This document shows positions 19,558-29,061 of a stretch of 64,000 nucleotides of DNA, piece after piece. How positions within the stretch are numbered: position 1 is the first letter of the stretch; every line of letters begins with the position of its first letter. The position numbers and the translations under genes were made by a program. This DNA is from Marsupella aquatica. Taxonomy: Eukaryota > Marchantiophyta. The stretch is from positions 15,934,001 to 15,998,000 of the forward strand of contig OZ316897.1 of assembly GCA_973895155.1 (NCBI GenBank). Reading direction: 5' to 3'. Below the pieces are notes generated by a model that was not told the origin of the DNA, did no database searches, and saw nothing but the letters and a program-made list of their open reading frames with translations.

Positions 19558-22020
19558 ACCAGTTCAGTTTGCCGGAAAAGCCCAAGGGGATCGAGACCGA
19601 CCAACAGTACGTGGGAAGATATTTTGCTGCGTCTGAAGGTCTTCATTGTCAAATCAGCAGGAAACTTACAATGGGCGCGTGAACTTGGAGGAGGCCCTGT
19701 CCTGTGTTTGCCGATAATTGATTGGGAATTGCAAATAAAGAGGAATTGAGAGCCTGCATGTGCTCCTGTAACTCCAGTGCCAAGTCCACGTGGTACTGGC
19801 ATTTGCCGTGGGAAAGTCACGGACCTCATACGATGAGATTGAAGCCATGCTATTCGCATTTGCTCTTGGGGTCAGTCCAGGTCCGGGAACAGTATCCAAC
19901 AATTTGAATTTGGAACTTCAAGCGCCGATGAATTGTTTGCGATTCGGGATTGCCTTTTAGAGTCTCACTCGATCCGCCTCCTCCTTTTTTCGTCGCAGCA
20001 GATGAGCGTGGGTCTTTATGGCACCCACGCTCGATCAAAACTTAAGTACTATCTTAGAGTACCTGACGAAGTCTGACCGATCGAGTTGAATGTAGACTTG
20101 TCAGTGAATAACCAGGATCGTCCACGACGTCCTGGCTTTTTTTTGTTTGGAATGTTCCTGTTTCTTAGTTATCAACAGTCCCTGGCGCTGATTGTTCATT
20201 GAAAGTTTTGTACGTCGAAGATCATCGTACAGTAGTTGCACCTTAGTTTGTCAGCTTGAAGGTCTGAGCTCAATACCAATAAGATGGACAGTTTATATAG
20301 TTCCCTCATCAGATGAACGATGGGTGACGTTGATTAGAATTGTACTCCAATTGACCACATACTTATATAGTCTGTTCACAAAGTTCCTCAGCAGGAGACG
20401 TCAGCCTGACTCCAACTTGCGATCAATGCAATTGACTGCATGAGCATTCTATAAAGTTTCCTCAGCACGAAATTCTTTGAGCTGAATTTGCCTCAAAGTA
20501 GTTAATGAAGCTCAATCTCGATGTAAGGGCTCTGTGCATAATAGTAGTGAAGCCTGTAAAGTTTCACCATCTCGATGTATCAGATGTTCATTGATTATGA
20601 ATTTTGTTCTAGAGCAAACAGATCAACAAGACACCTACAGCCAGAAAATTCTGCAGGTTGATGCAACTATTGTAATAAGGTGTGATATGCAAACAGACGG
20701 ACACTCGAGTCGGGGTTTTTGCACCTGGCTTTGCATCACAACCTGATTGACATGATCTGCAACTCGCAGATCACATGAGCAAAATGTGCACGAGATTTGT
20801 CCGCTCGATCACCCAAATTAAGCGAATCTTCGTCTGTATCCGCAATATCTTCGTTAGAATTTTCTTCTATTAGAAATGCGTGATTTCTTAATTGTCCATC
20901 ATTAGTCGACACAATTATCTCGATGCTTCGAACAATCATAAATGCAAGGTGTCAGTGGAAGACTGAGGAAGTTATGTATTGGAGCAATCACTTGCGATGT
21001 TCGAGTTATATTTTAGAGCAACTCAGTGGTGGAACGTGGATAATTAGCGATCCAACACGAAACTATGTAGGACTTGTAATGCAATGTGCTGGACTGTTGA
21101 TCCGTAGTAGCTCATGGTGCGATGTAACCAATGGAACACGGGATGGAACGTCTTGCTTTTGAAGGAAAGAAAGGAATCATTCACTGACAGACAAATGCAT
21201 GGGTTTGTAGTTTGTAGTTTGTAGAAAAACTGGAACACTTGTGCAAGAAATGAAACCGGTCAAGAGAGATTGAAAGGTTAGTAGTACTAAATTTGTTGAA
21301 CTTCACCTTGAAGCGTTGCGAGGAAAGCTGAACCATGAAATATTGTGAGTTCACTTGTGAAAGCAAATTATTGGAGTCGAGAACGAAGCTATGTTGCAAG
21401 TTGTAAGAAAGTGCAAATTCAGGTGTTGTGGAGGGCATCATTATGAAGTGTCTCAGTCCCATTTCTTTTCTTTTCACAATGTGAAGTTCAGCAATGAGAT
21501 ATTTCATCCAAGAACTCTTTTCCATGGAGGAATCTTTGCACGGGGCCAGCCGCCCAGCCCAGCCTCCATAGAGTTAATTGCGTGCACAGTCATGCACTTA
21601 TCATTACGTAGATGACAAGTTACATTCCTGGATATTAAGTGTGTTCTAGAGTGCATCATAACACCAGTTGCAAGATGCTCGAATGGTGCTTAAAGCAAGA
21701 GGACCTGAGATTTCACTTTAATATATACCTAGCACAAAACATTTCACAGGTTCAGGCAGTGTGAGGCAAGGGAGGGAGCTAAGTGCTAGGGCCAAGGTCC
21801 CAGTAGCCCAAGTGCCGGGCGAGTGTGGCCCAGGCTCTGGCTCCCATGCCGTTTAGGGTGAGTGAGGCTCAGGGTTCAGGGGAGCTAAGTCCCAAGGCAA
21901 GGAGCCCAAAGGAAGGGTGCAGGATGCAGGCTTAGGGCTGTGTTGCATGTGATGGTCCTTAGAATTCAGGCCTCTACATTCCAGAACATGTTGAGAAAAA
22001 GTAAATTTTGATTATTCACA
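19558..22020. other. 3' flank of PADRE paralogue 2 and gene-free stretch
   Basis: The first 70 bases keep weak similarity, out of frame, to the C-terminal 'V-x-R-Y-F' region of paralogue 1. AATAAA lies at 19734-19739. Beyond that I see no gene or clear repeat. Confidence 0.4.
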
Positions 22021-22240
22021 AGATCTCTATAAATGATTTGTGTGATTTTTTCTTGTAAAGTAAAGTACTTTGTTTGTGATGAAATTTGAAGGTCTTGAAG
22101 GAAAGGGCTTGCGAAAAAAGTAGATTTTGTTGAAAAAAGTAGATTTTGTTTGTCCACAAGATCTCTGTAAATGATCTGTGTTTGTTCTTGTAAAATACTT
22201 TGTTTTGTGATAAAATTTGAAAGTCTTGAAGGGAAGGCTT
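22021..22240. repeat. Imperfect tandem duplication, about 130-140 bp unit
   Basis: 'gatctctataaatgat' followed by 'ttcttgtaaa', 'tactttgt', 'gataaaattt' or 'gatgaaattt', and 'tcttgaaggg' occurs near 22021-22115 and again near 22159-22240. A shorter duplication, 'gaaaaaagtagattttgtt', lies between the copies at about 22113-22149. Confidence 0.7.
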
Positions 22241-23890
22241 GGAAACATTGCTGTAATTTCCTCAAATGACCCATCTCACTATTAGGGAATGACAAACTTA
22301 TGCCATAAACAAACTGTTATGAGTTTTGAAACTTTTCAGACATCTGGTTTTTATGGGGCTTGTAAATACATAAAATAACCCATACCTCTTTATGTCTTGG
22401 CCATAAAATAATTTATATCCTTGGTCATACGTTTATGGCGCTTGACAGGCCCTATTGGATGTCATTAGCAACCAGAGTAAAGTACCAATACTGAGCATAG
22501 TAGGCCAGTAGTACAATACAGTAGCTGTGGCTAGAATTTTACTGACTTTCCTTTTGGATTTCGAAATTCATTCTCTCACCGTAGATTCCATCTATCGACG
22601 GCTTGTAATCTCACATCGATTCGAAATTTCTCCCGCCCCCAGCTTTTGGCGCGGAGGAAAGGGTACAGTGTACTACGGCTGTACAAGATGGGGCCCGTGT
22701 TCATTATTTTATCCCGTCGTGATGATTTTTCGAAATCCCAAGGTCCGCATCGCAGTTTGGCCCGTCGATTTCTGACATCGACGGTTTCAGAAAAAAATAA
22801 GCAGTTCCCGGTCCTCGTCCCCAAATGCCAACTGATCCCCAGCCGGTGCTATCTCGACGGGAAAGTGCGTCGTTGCCGGGAACGCTGCCGTCATCTTTGT
22901 CCAAAATCGAGTCACGCGGATTCCGGCTGTTTCCGTCAGGCGAATGAAACTTCAGCACGCTGTCAAACTGTCATCATGCCGTGAATCTGTTGGGAACGTT
23001 CCGTTCACGTAAGTACAGCCCGGTCTGCATAAGTGCACCTTCTTGTTTACTGCGAGGCCGATTGTTTGTCTCGTTCTCCCTTCCGGTTTTGCTATTTATC
23101 TGCATTTTCTAAAACAGCTTTCAAGTATATTGTCATTCAAATTGTTCAAATTTCCAACTCTGCCCCTATGTTTGTTATTTACAAATATGTCATATATTTT
23201 GTATATGGTTTCCTGGTTCTGTTGATGAACTTGTCCTCCATGCACAAAACCATGGAAAATTTGTAGATACAAAGAAAATGTGGCACTATTGTCAATTAGA
23301 ACATTTTAATGACAAAATAGTTAAAATCTATTTTATAATATTCTTCAAGGTTTCTTTAGGACCACAAACAGATAAATGAAACTATTTGTAAGAGTGCATG
23401 TACACTTATAGATAAATGGCATCACACTGCAAGTATTTCCAGTCTGCTGGGAAAGTTCTGTTTGTTAGGAACAGTCCAGTCTGTGTACATGGATTCTCCT
23501 TAAGTGCGAAATCTGGGTTAATGCAAGGCTAGTAGTCCTTCCCTCGTTTTCCCCCTATACCCCTCTGCAGTGATTTTCTTTGCAAATGCACCACAAAATG
23601 CAGGTTGCAAGTGCAAGTCTCCCATAACTGCGGAAGTACATTTTCTTCTATGAGTGTGAACATTCATTTATCTGTTACTCCAATATACACATAAGAAGCA
23701 CTTAATAAGTGGAGACAAATACATAACTTTTTTTTGATGCATTTTAAGGTTGAGTCTTGCAGTACTGGGGGTAGAGGAGTCTCATGGGTGTGACCTGACT
23801 ACCCAATCATACTCGAAAGTGCCCAAACTATTTCTCATGCACTTACACCAACACAGTGAATGAATGATATCATCGCATATATCAAACAGC
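22241..23890. other. Gene-free stretch with a GC-rich block and an old direct repeat
   Basis: A block at about 22560-22990 is richer in GC than its surroundings but has no recognisable protein. An old, diverged direct repeat links about 22986-23100 and 23440-23575: 'gggaacgttccgtt' against 'gggaaagttctgtt', 'cagcccggtctg' against 'cagtccagtctg', and 'aagtgca' against 'aagtgcg'. Separation is about 450 bp. It may be the remains of a mobile element; no ends were resolved. Confidence 0.4.
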
Positions 23891-23943
23891 CAAAGAACAA
23901 AAAATGTCAAACCAAGAGACAATAACACACAGGCCAAAGACCA
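23891..23943 (+). repeat. Repeat family R1, short copy
   Basis: 'aaaaaatgtcaaaccaagag' starts at 23899 and continues to 'ggccaaagacc' at 23942. The same 44 bases recur at 24660-24703 with two differences. Together the two copies bracket the 716 bp between them. Confidence 0.7.
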
Positions 23944-24659
23944 ATTAGTTCGTGGACCCCCACCTGTTTTTATTCGATTAGTGGACTACTACGTTGAGCT
24001 TCAGTGATCTGCTAGAGTAGTTGAGGTCGATCAGTCCTTATCGATCTTCTCAATGTCCTTATCGATTCTCTTTGCTTCTCCTTCTTTCTGCTCAATCTAT
24101 TTGTTTCTGATTAAGATGTGTTGCGCCTCTTTTCTATCCTCGATCAGTTCTCATTTTTCCTTTCTTCATTCGGCTTCTGATCTTTTTTTATTTTGTTTCT
24201 CCAACATTCCTCTTTACTTTGCACTTCAAGAGGCAAAACTCCTTTCGAGCTTTCCTCTTTTCATTACTTTCATCAAAAGCCTTCCTCCCTTTCGAAATGT
24301 TGATGTGCTTCTTTTGTTCCGACGGTTTTATTTCGGCAGTTACAAAGGAATACGGTTACTGTTTACGTTGAACACTATTTACTTTTATAAAAAAACATTT
24401 ATAAATTTAAGTAAAGAGAATATGGGTGAATGTTTTTAATCTCACCCTTTGTATCAATAGATTTGGATGAACTTTTATTTACTTTTACATTATGTTTTGA
24501 CGGCATGGCGTCCATAAAATTACACGAAAAGTGACGTAAACAAGATGGAGAGGAGTTTATTCGTTGCGCAAACATGACCATTCTTGTTTGTTGCGGTTGT
24601 TGCTGACGTGGCATGCTGTGGTGCCAGGAATTTTGGAAGGAACCTCTAGTGGGGTCCGT
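23944..24659. other. Possible insertion between two R1 repeat copies
   Basis: This 716-bp stretch lies between near-identical 44-bp R1 sequences. Near its ends are 'ggacccccac' (23954-23963) and 'gtggggtcc' (24649-24657), which are inverted to each other apart from one base. The left half is T/C-rich. It could be an element that duplicated its target, or simply the spacer between two R1 copies. No transposase frame is seen. Confidence 0.35.
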
Positions 24660-24785
24660 AAAAAATGTCAAACCAAGAGACAATATCCCACAGGCCAAAG
24701 ACCCAACAAAGGAGGGAAAGAGAAAAAGGAAGACCTCAAGAAAAAAGAGACCCACAAGCCAGAGAGACACTAGCAACCCAAAAGA
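24660..24785 (+). repeat. Repeat family R1 copy
   Basis: It shows the family order 'ccaagagacaat', 'tcccacaggccaaagaccc', 'aacaaaggagggaaagag', then A/G-rich sequence. Class and ends are unknown. Confidence 0.6.
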
Positions 24786-24812
24786 ACCAAAAGCCCTGTG
24801 AATGACATCCTA

Positions 24813-25040
24813 TGCACTTATTGTATAGTTCGTACCGTGGATAAGTGCACTGGGATGTGCATAAGCAGCTTCCTCAAGATTTATAGCGTTGTGCATAAAT
24901 GATAGCCTTGCACTTATCACATAGTGGGCATCAATAAGTGCATGCTGTGGAGTGCAGGTTTGGGGCGTCTTGGAGGGGGGCCTGCACTTAGACACGGTTC
25001 ACAGTAGTGTGCAGGTATGGGCGTTGGGAGCCTGCACTTA
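24813..25040. repeat. Cluster of TGCACTTA motifs in both orientations
   Basis: The 8-mer TGCACTTA or its complement occurs six times in 228 bp: 24813-24820, 24842-24849, 24909-24916, 24935-24942, 24983-24990 and 25033-25040. The last two are part of a 50-bp tandem duplication with 'gacac[cg]gtt.acagtag'. By chance about two copies are expected in the whole 64 kb. Further copies lie at 23030-23037, 31937-31944 and 31977-31984. It sits about 0.8 kb upstream of the PX gene; it may be subterminal motifs of a transposon or a protein-binding array. Confidence 0.6.
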
Positions 25041-25199
25041 GACACCGTTGACAGTAGCGTGATGTTGGCAGTGCACACGGTGAGGAGATTGGCGATGGAA
25101 GAAAAGAGGAGGGGAGCGATGGAGCGATGGAAGGACGGAGCTTCCTTTTGGTGGGAACGGGAGGAAGCGTCTCGAGGAGCAAAAGAGACCTGGACGGTG

Positions 25200-25437
25200 A
25201 AAGGTAGGGAGCAGAGCAGAGGACAGCAGAGGAGAGGAGAGGAGAGCAGAGCAGAGCATAGCAGAGCCAGAGAGAGAGAATGATTCCGATCCAATTACGA
25301 AAACGGATACGGAGAACCATCGAGCAAGCGTGCAGAGATCGCGGAACTGACGAGGAGAATTGGTCTCCGGCTACGGTAGTAGAGACGACGTGGATTGGAG
25401 TGGTGTGGAGTGGAGTGGAGTGGAGTGGAGTGGAGTG
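25200..25437. repeat. Purine-rich microsatellites in the PX gene leader
   Basis: GA-rich sequence (gagaggagaggagag and gagagagag, about 25200-25280) is followed by a (TGGAG)n array at about 25404-25437. Stretches like this are common in plant core promoters and 5' leaders. The long reverse-strand frames over it are by-products of the simple sequence. Confidence 0.8.
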
Positions 25438-25781
25438 CGACGGAAGCAAGCAGAACGAGGGCACATGGATGATGTCGAGGTTGGAAGAGGTGCCGTGGGA
25501 GGAAAATTGTGCTTTGGGACTGTTGTCTCAGACGGTGGAGCTCAGGTAGGAAGCAGAGGAACGATTGAAGTAGATGATTTATGTGGTAGTTGTTTAGAGA
25601 AGATTCCGCGGTAGAGGTTTGAGATTGCATTAATTAGGGATTTGGGAGAACGCGGATTGGAGGTAGGAATTGTGGCGATACGTCGATGCGGGGAGGGAGG
25701 AGATTAGGGTTCAGCGTGGAAGCAGCGGAAGAAGGAGGAGAAGAAGTGGACGAGATCGAGGAGGGAAATTAGGCAGTTGCA

Positions 25782-26045
25782 ATGCGGTTGAAGCGAGTAG
25801 GAGGTGCCGACGATGAAGACGGTACACGATCTCCTCGAAGATGCCAAGAGACGAACGGTTTTGTTGTGTATCTGGGTGCTGGGACTCTCCTACCTCATGT
25901 CGTTGACCAGCCACTCCATCTGGTTGAACGTACCTGTGGCGCTGCTCATCATCGCCATGATTCGGAGCCTGTCCGGGGAGATTCAAATCCGGTGGAGGAC
26001 CGGGCATTCTTCATCACCTCCCACGGCAGCCAAATCGAGCACTAG
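25782..26045 (+). promoter_or_regulatory. Overlapping upstream ATG/ORF at the PX gene start
   Basis: ATG at 25782 opens an 87-codon frame that overlaps the main coding start at 25813 and runs 230 bases into it in another frame. If the mRNA starts upstream of 25782, ribosomes using this ATG would miss the main start. Its context (ttgcaATGc) is weak, which would allow leaky scanning. The encoded peptide has no recognised domain. I treat it as a possible regulatory uORF, not as a gene. Confidence 0.35.
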
Positions 26046-29000
26046 AGTCCCACGCTTCCGTCCTCATCCCGCCAAGGACACCCGCTCCGCCTCTGGCCAC
26101 TCGATCTTCGAATTGTGGCGACTGGGAATTGAAGCTCCGGAGGTGGAGGCAGCGCTGGAAGAGATTTCGAGATCAGCGGTGAATGAATGGGTGACCAGTC
26201 TCTGGTTCCGGTCCCTCAGCCCGGATCAGGAGTTTCCGGACGAGCTCGGGAATGTGATCAACAATGTGTTTGCGGAAATCTCCCGGCGTGTGAAGAGGAT
26301 CAATCTCATTACTCTCTTGACGCAGGACATTGTGGATCTCGTGTCCAGCCAATTAGAGCTCTTCAGGAGGACGCAAGCTCGGGTTGGGGCGGACATTTTG
26401 GGTATTCTTTCTTCCGAGGAGAGGGACGAAAATTTGAAGCAAGCCATGGCGGCTGCCGGAGAGCTGCATCCGGCTCTGGTGTCCGCTGAGTCGGAATACA
26501 GCGTTCTGCACAAGCTTATGGGAGGGCTGGTGGCTATCGTGCTAAAGCCCGAGGATGGGAATTGCAGAGTGGCGAGAACTCTCTGCAGGGAATTATTAGC
26601 CTGCGCCGTCATGCGGCCCGTCATGAACCTCCTTAACCCAGGCTTGATAAATACCCTTATCGAGAATGCCGTTGCTCGTAATACACCCGTCCCTCCAGCA
26701 GAAGTCTCCAATGCAGCACCGGCTAAACGCACCCCTGATAGACCCACCACATCTAGGGATACCTCCGAGAGAGGAAATCAGGGTCTGGAGATGGTTGCAC
26801 ATTCACAATCAAAGGCAGGTCAGGAGGATTATAGCGCCCGAGGGGGCTTGAAATCTACTACCAGTGAGGGGTCTCTGATGAGGATGGGAGCATCAGGAGA
26901 TTTGTCTGGAAAAGTGGGGGGCAAAGGAGATGTTGCGGTGGAAGGTCAGAACATAGACGGGGCCAGTGGGGACAGAGTGCCGAGAAAATTGGAGGGACGG
27001 GGTCAATCCGGGAACTATGGACATCAGGGTGCAAGAGATTCAAAGGAGAATTGGGCTCAGCTGCTGGAAGTGGTGAACCAGAGGAAGACTCTAGCTCTTG
27101 CTCCTGAGCATTTAGACAATCTCTGGGCGAAGGGACGCAACTATAAGAAAAAGGTGCATGGTAAACCGAGCTCTAAACCTACTGAGAACACTCCATTAGT
27201 GAAGGAACCATCAATCTCTCATCCCCTGGCTCTCGATTCATCGATTCCCCCTCCCAAACCTAAGCCCGATGTGAATCCTAGAAAGCTTGCTGAGTTAGTG
27301 GAGCTGCGGCCTGTATCTTCTGAGAGCTCTGGTGACTCGAACGCGCTGCAGTTGGAAGAGAGTTTGGCACAAGAAATATTGAATGCAGGGAAACTCTTGG
27401 AAATGGACAAGGAAATGGAAAAGGAAAAAGAAAAAGAAAAGGAATCTGCCACACCTCGTCCGATTAGAAAATCCAGAAGCATTGGGGCAGAATTGGATGG
27501 ATGGCAGGCCTTAGCACATCCGGGGGAAGGGATTCCTAGCCTTTTGCAGGCTGGTGATGGAGTGGGGTTAGGACCAGGGTTTGAGCTAGACCTTGCTCTC
27601 AGGAAAAAACAGAAAGGTAAGCAGTCTCAACTGGAAGGGATGGACAGCGCATACATTTCCACCATGTTGAGGTGTAATCAACTCCAAGTTGATGTGGTCG
27701 GTGCACACTTTGAAAAAAGTGGGAGTTCTAAAACTTTCGCGGTGTATTCCATCTTCGTGACTGATCTCCAGAACCGGACTTGGGAAGTTCAAAGGCGATT
27801 TCGAAATTTTGAACAGCTTCACAGAAGTCTCAAGGACAAGCCTTATTACAACCTTTGTCTACCAGCAAAGCGTTTTTTGTCCTCCAATCTGGACAATTCT
27901 TTCATCCGTCAGCGTTGTGCACTTCTTGATAAATACCTGAAAGACCTCCTAGCAATCCCCAGCATAGCTGAGCTTCACGAAGTATGGGACTTTCTCAGTG
28001 CCAACTCCCAGACCTATGCCTTCGGTGAATCGCCGTCCATGTTCAAGACCTTGACTTCAAATGTTGATGATGCCGTGGACGATATGTTCCGCCAATTTCG
28101 TGGGGCGACTGAAGTGAAGCCAGCTCTGGTTGTTCCTGGACGTGATGTGAGAAAACCGCCTATGGTAGGAAGTAGCATTTCCCCCACTACAAGTCACCTT
28201 CCAATCCTCACTACCCCATTGATTCCCAACCGGTCCGGACTTGACAGAAGGTTACCCTCTCAGAACATCTGGGAGGAGGAAGGTGAATCAACTGACGGAC
28301 TTCAACAATCTCTAGCGTCCGGATGGCTCCCGGAGTACGACGTGCAGCATCCAGCTCCGTTGAGCAGTAGCCCGTTCGGCTCAGAACCAGGAATGCTAGA
28401 TGCACAGAGGGATGCTCAGAACTTCGAAGGGAAGCATGAAGGAGCGTTGTCAGAAGGGAACTCACCTGTGGGATCTCTCACTGGATCGGATATGGCAGAA
28501 GATGATAACCTCGCAATACCTCCAGATTGGGGTCCACCTAAAGTCAGTGTTCCTCTGCTCAATCTTGTGGATGTCATTTTCGAGCTGCAGGGCCGTGGCT
28601 GGATTCGAAGGCAAGTATTTTGGATAGCAAAACAAGTACTTCAACTTGGAATGGGCGATGCTATCGATGATTTTTTACTTGGCAAGATCCAGGAGCTTCG
28701 AAGAGAAGAAGTTTTAGCGGGTGGGATTCGATGGCTTCATAGAATTTTGTGGCCCGACGGAGTATTTCTGACAAAGCATCCCTCTCGCCAAGCTAACAAC
28801 AGTGCACCAGGATCTTTTGAGCAGCGGCTGGAAGCTGCCCGCCGTGCTGGAGTTGTCCGGGAGATCATCTTAGATCGTGCACCCGCAGCTCTTGTAAGTA
28901 TGATTGGACGGAAGCAGTACCAGCGTTGTGCCAAGGATCTATTTTTCTTCCTCCAATCAGCTGTATGCCTTAAGCAGCTCACCTACAGCCTACTTGAACT

Positions 29001-29061
29001 GCTATTGCTGTCAGCATTTCCAGAGCTCCAAGACACTGTGCTAGAGGTTCGGAGTATGTAG
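25813..29061 (+). CDS. PXA-PX-Nexin_C membrane protein (sorting-nexin superfamily)
   Basis: One uninterrupted frame encodes 1082 residues. I choose the ATG at 25813; the frame extends nine bases upstream only through GTG. Residues 15-53 hold two hydrophobic membrane segments, with 'LGLSYLMSLTS' as in plant relatives. A PXA domain covers about 100-290. A long polar linker includes a Lys/Glu run near 528-545. The PX domain is at about 620-727, with the phosphoinositide-binding 'RRFRNFEQLH' and the second basic motif 'LPAKRF..SS' plus 'IRQRCALLDKYL'. Nexin_C is at about 913-1076, ending 'SAFPELQDTVLEV', as expected for a complete C-terminus. Relatives in animals (SNX13/14/19/25) and fungi act at endosomes, lipid droplets or ER contacts through PI(3)P and lipid binding; plant members are little studied. 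No RGS domain is visible. Plant homologues usually have many introns, so the intronless form is notable. Confidence 0.93.
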   Translation: MKTVHDLLEDAKRRTVLLCIWVLGLSYLMSLTSHSIWLNVPVALLIIAMIRSLSGEIQIRWRTGHSSSPPTAAKSSTRVPRFRPHPAKDTRSASGHSIFELWRLGIEAPEVEAALEEISRSAVNEWVTSLWFRSLSPDQEFPDELGNVINNVFAEISRRVKRINLITLLTQDIVDLVSSQLELFRRTQARVGADILGILSSEERDENLKQAMAAAGELHPALVSAESEYSVLHKLMGGLVAIVLKPEDGNCRVARTLCRELLACAVMRPVMNLLNPGLINTLIENAVARNTPVPPAEVSNAAPAKRTPDRPTTSRDTSERGNQGLEMVAHSQSKAGQEDYSARGGLKSTTSEGSLMRMGASGDLSGKVGGKGDVAVEGQNIDGASGDRVPRKLEGRGQSGNYGHQGARDSKENWAQLLEVVNQRKTLALAPEHLDNLWAKGRNYKKKVHGKPSSKPTENTPLVKEPSISHPLALDSSIPPPKPKPDVNPRKLAELVELRPVSSESSGDSNALQLEESLAQEILNAGKLLEMDKEMEKEKEKEKESATPRPIRKSRSIGAELDGWQALAHPGEGIPSLLQAGDGVGLGPGFELDLALRKKQKGKQSQLEGMDSAYISTMLRCNQLQVDVVGAHFEKSGSSKTFAVYSIFVTDLQNRTWEVQRRFRNFEQLHRSLKDKPYYNLCLPAKRFLSSNLDNSFIRQRCALLDKYLKDLLAIPSIAELHEVWDFLSANSQTYAFGESPSMFKTLTSNVDDAVDDMFRQFRGATEVKPALVVPGRDVRKPPMVGSSISPTTSHLPILTTPLIPNRSGLDRRLPSQNIWEEEGESTDGLQQSLASGWLPEYDVQHPAPLSSSPFGSEPGMLDAQRDAQNFEGKHEGALSEGNSPVGSLTGSDMAEDDNLAIPPDWGPPKVSVPLLNLVDVIFELQGRGWIRRQVFWIAKQVLQLGMGDAIDDFLLGKIQELRREEVLAGGIRWLHRILWPDGVFLTKHPSRQANNSAPGSFEQRLEAARRAGVVREIILDRAPAALVSMIGRKQYQRCAKDLFFFLQSAVCLKQLTYSLLELLLLSAFPELQDTVLEVRSM

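Noticed and set aside
24917-25630. Several overlapping frames on both strands upstream of the PX gene, rich in Ser/Leu/Pro or Glu/Arg
   Set aside because: They are translations of GA-rich and TGGAG microsatellite DNA in the gene leader.
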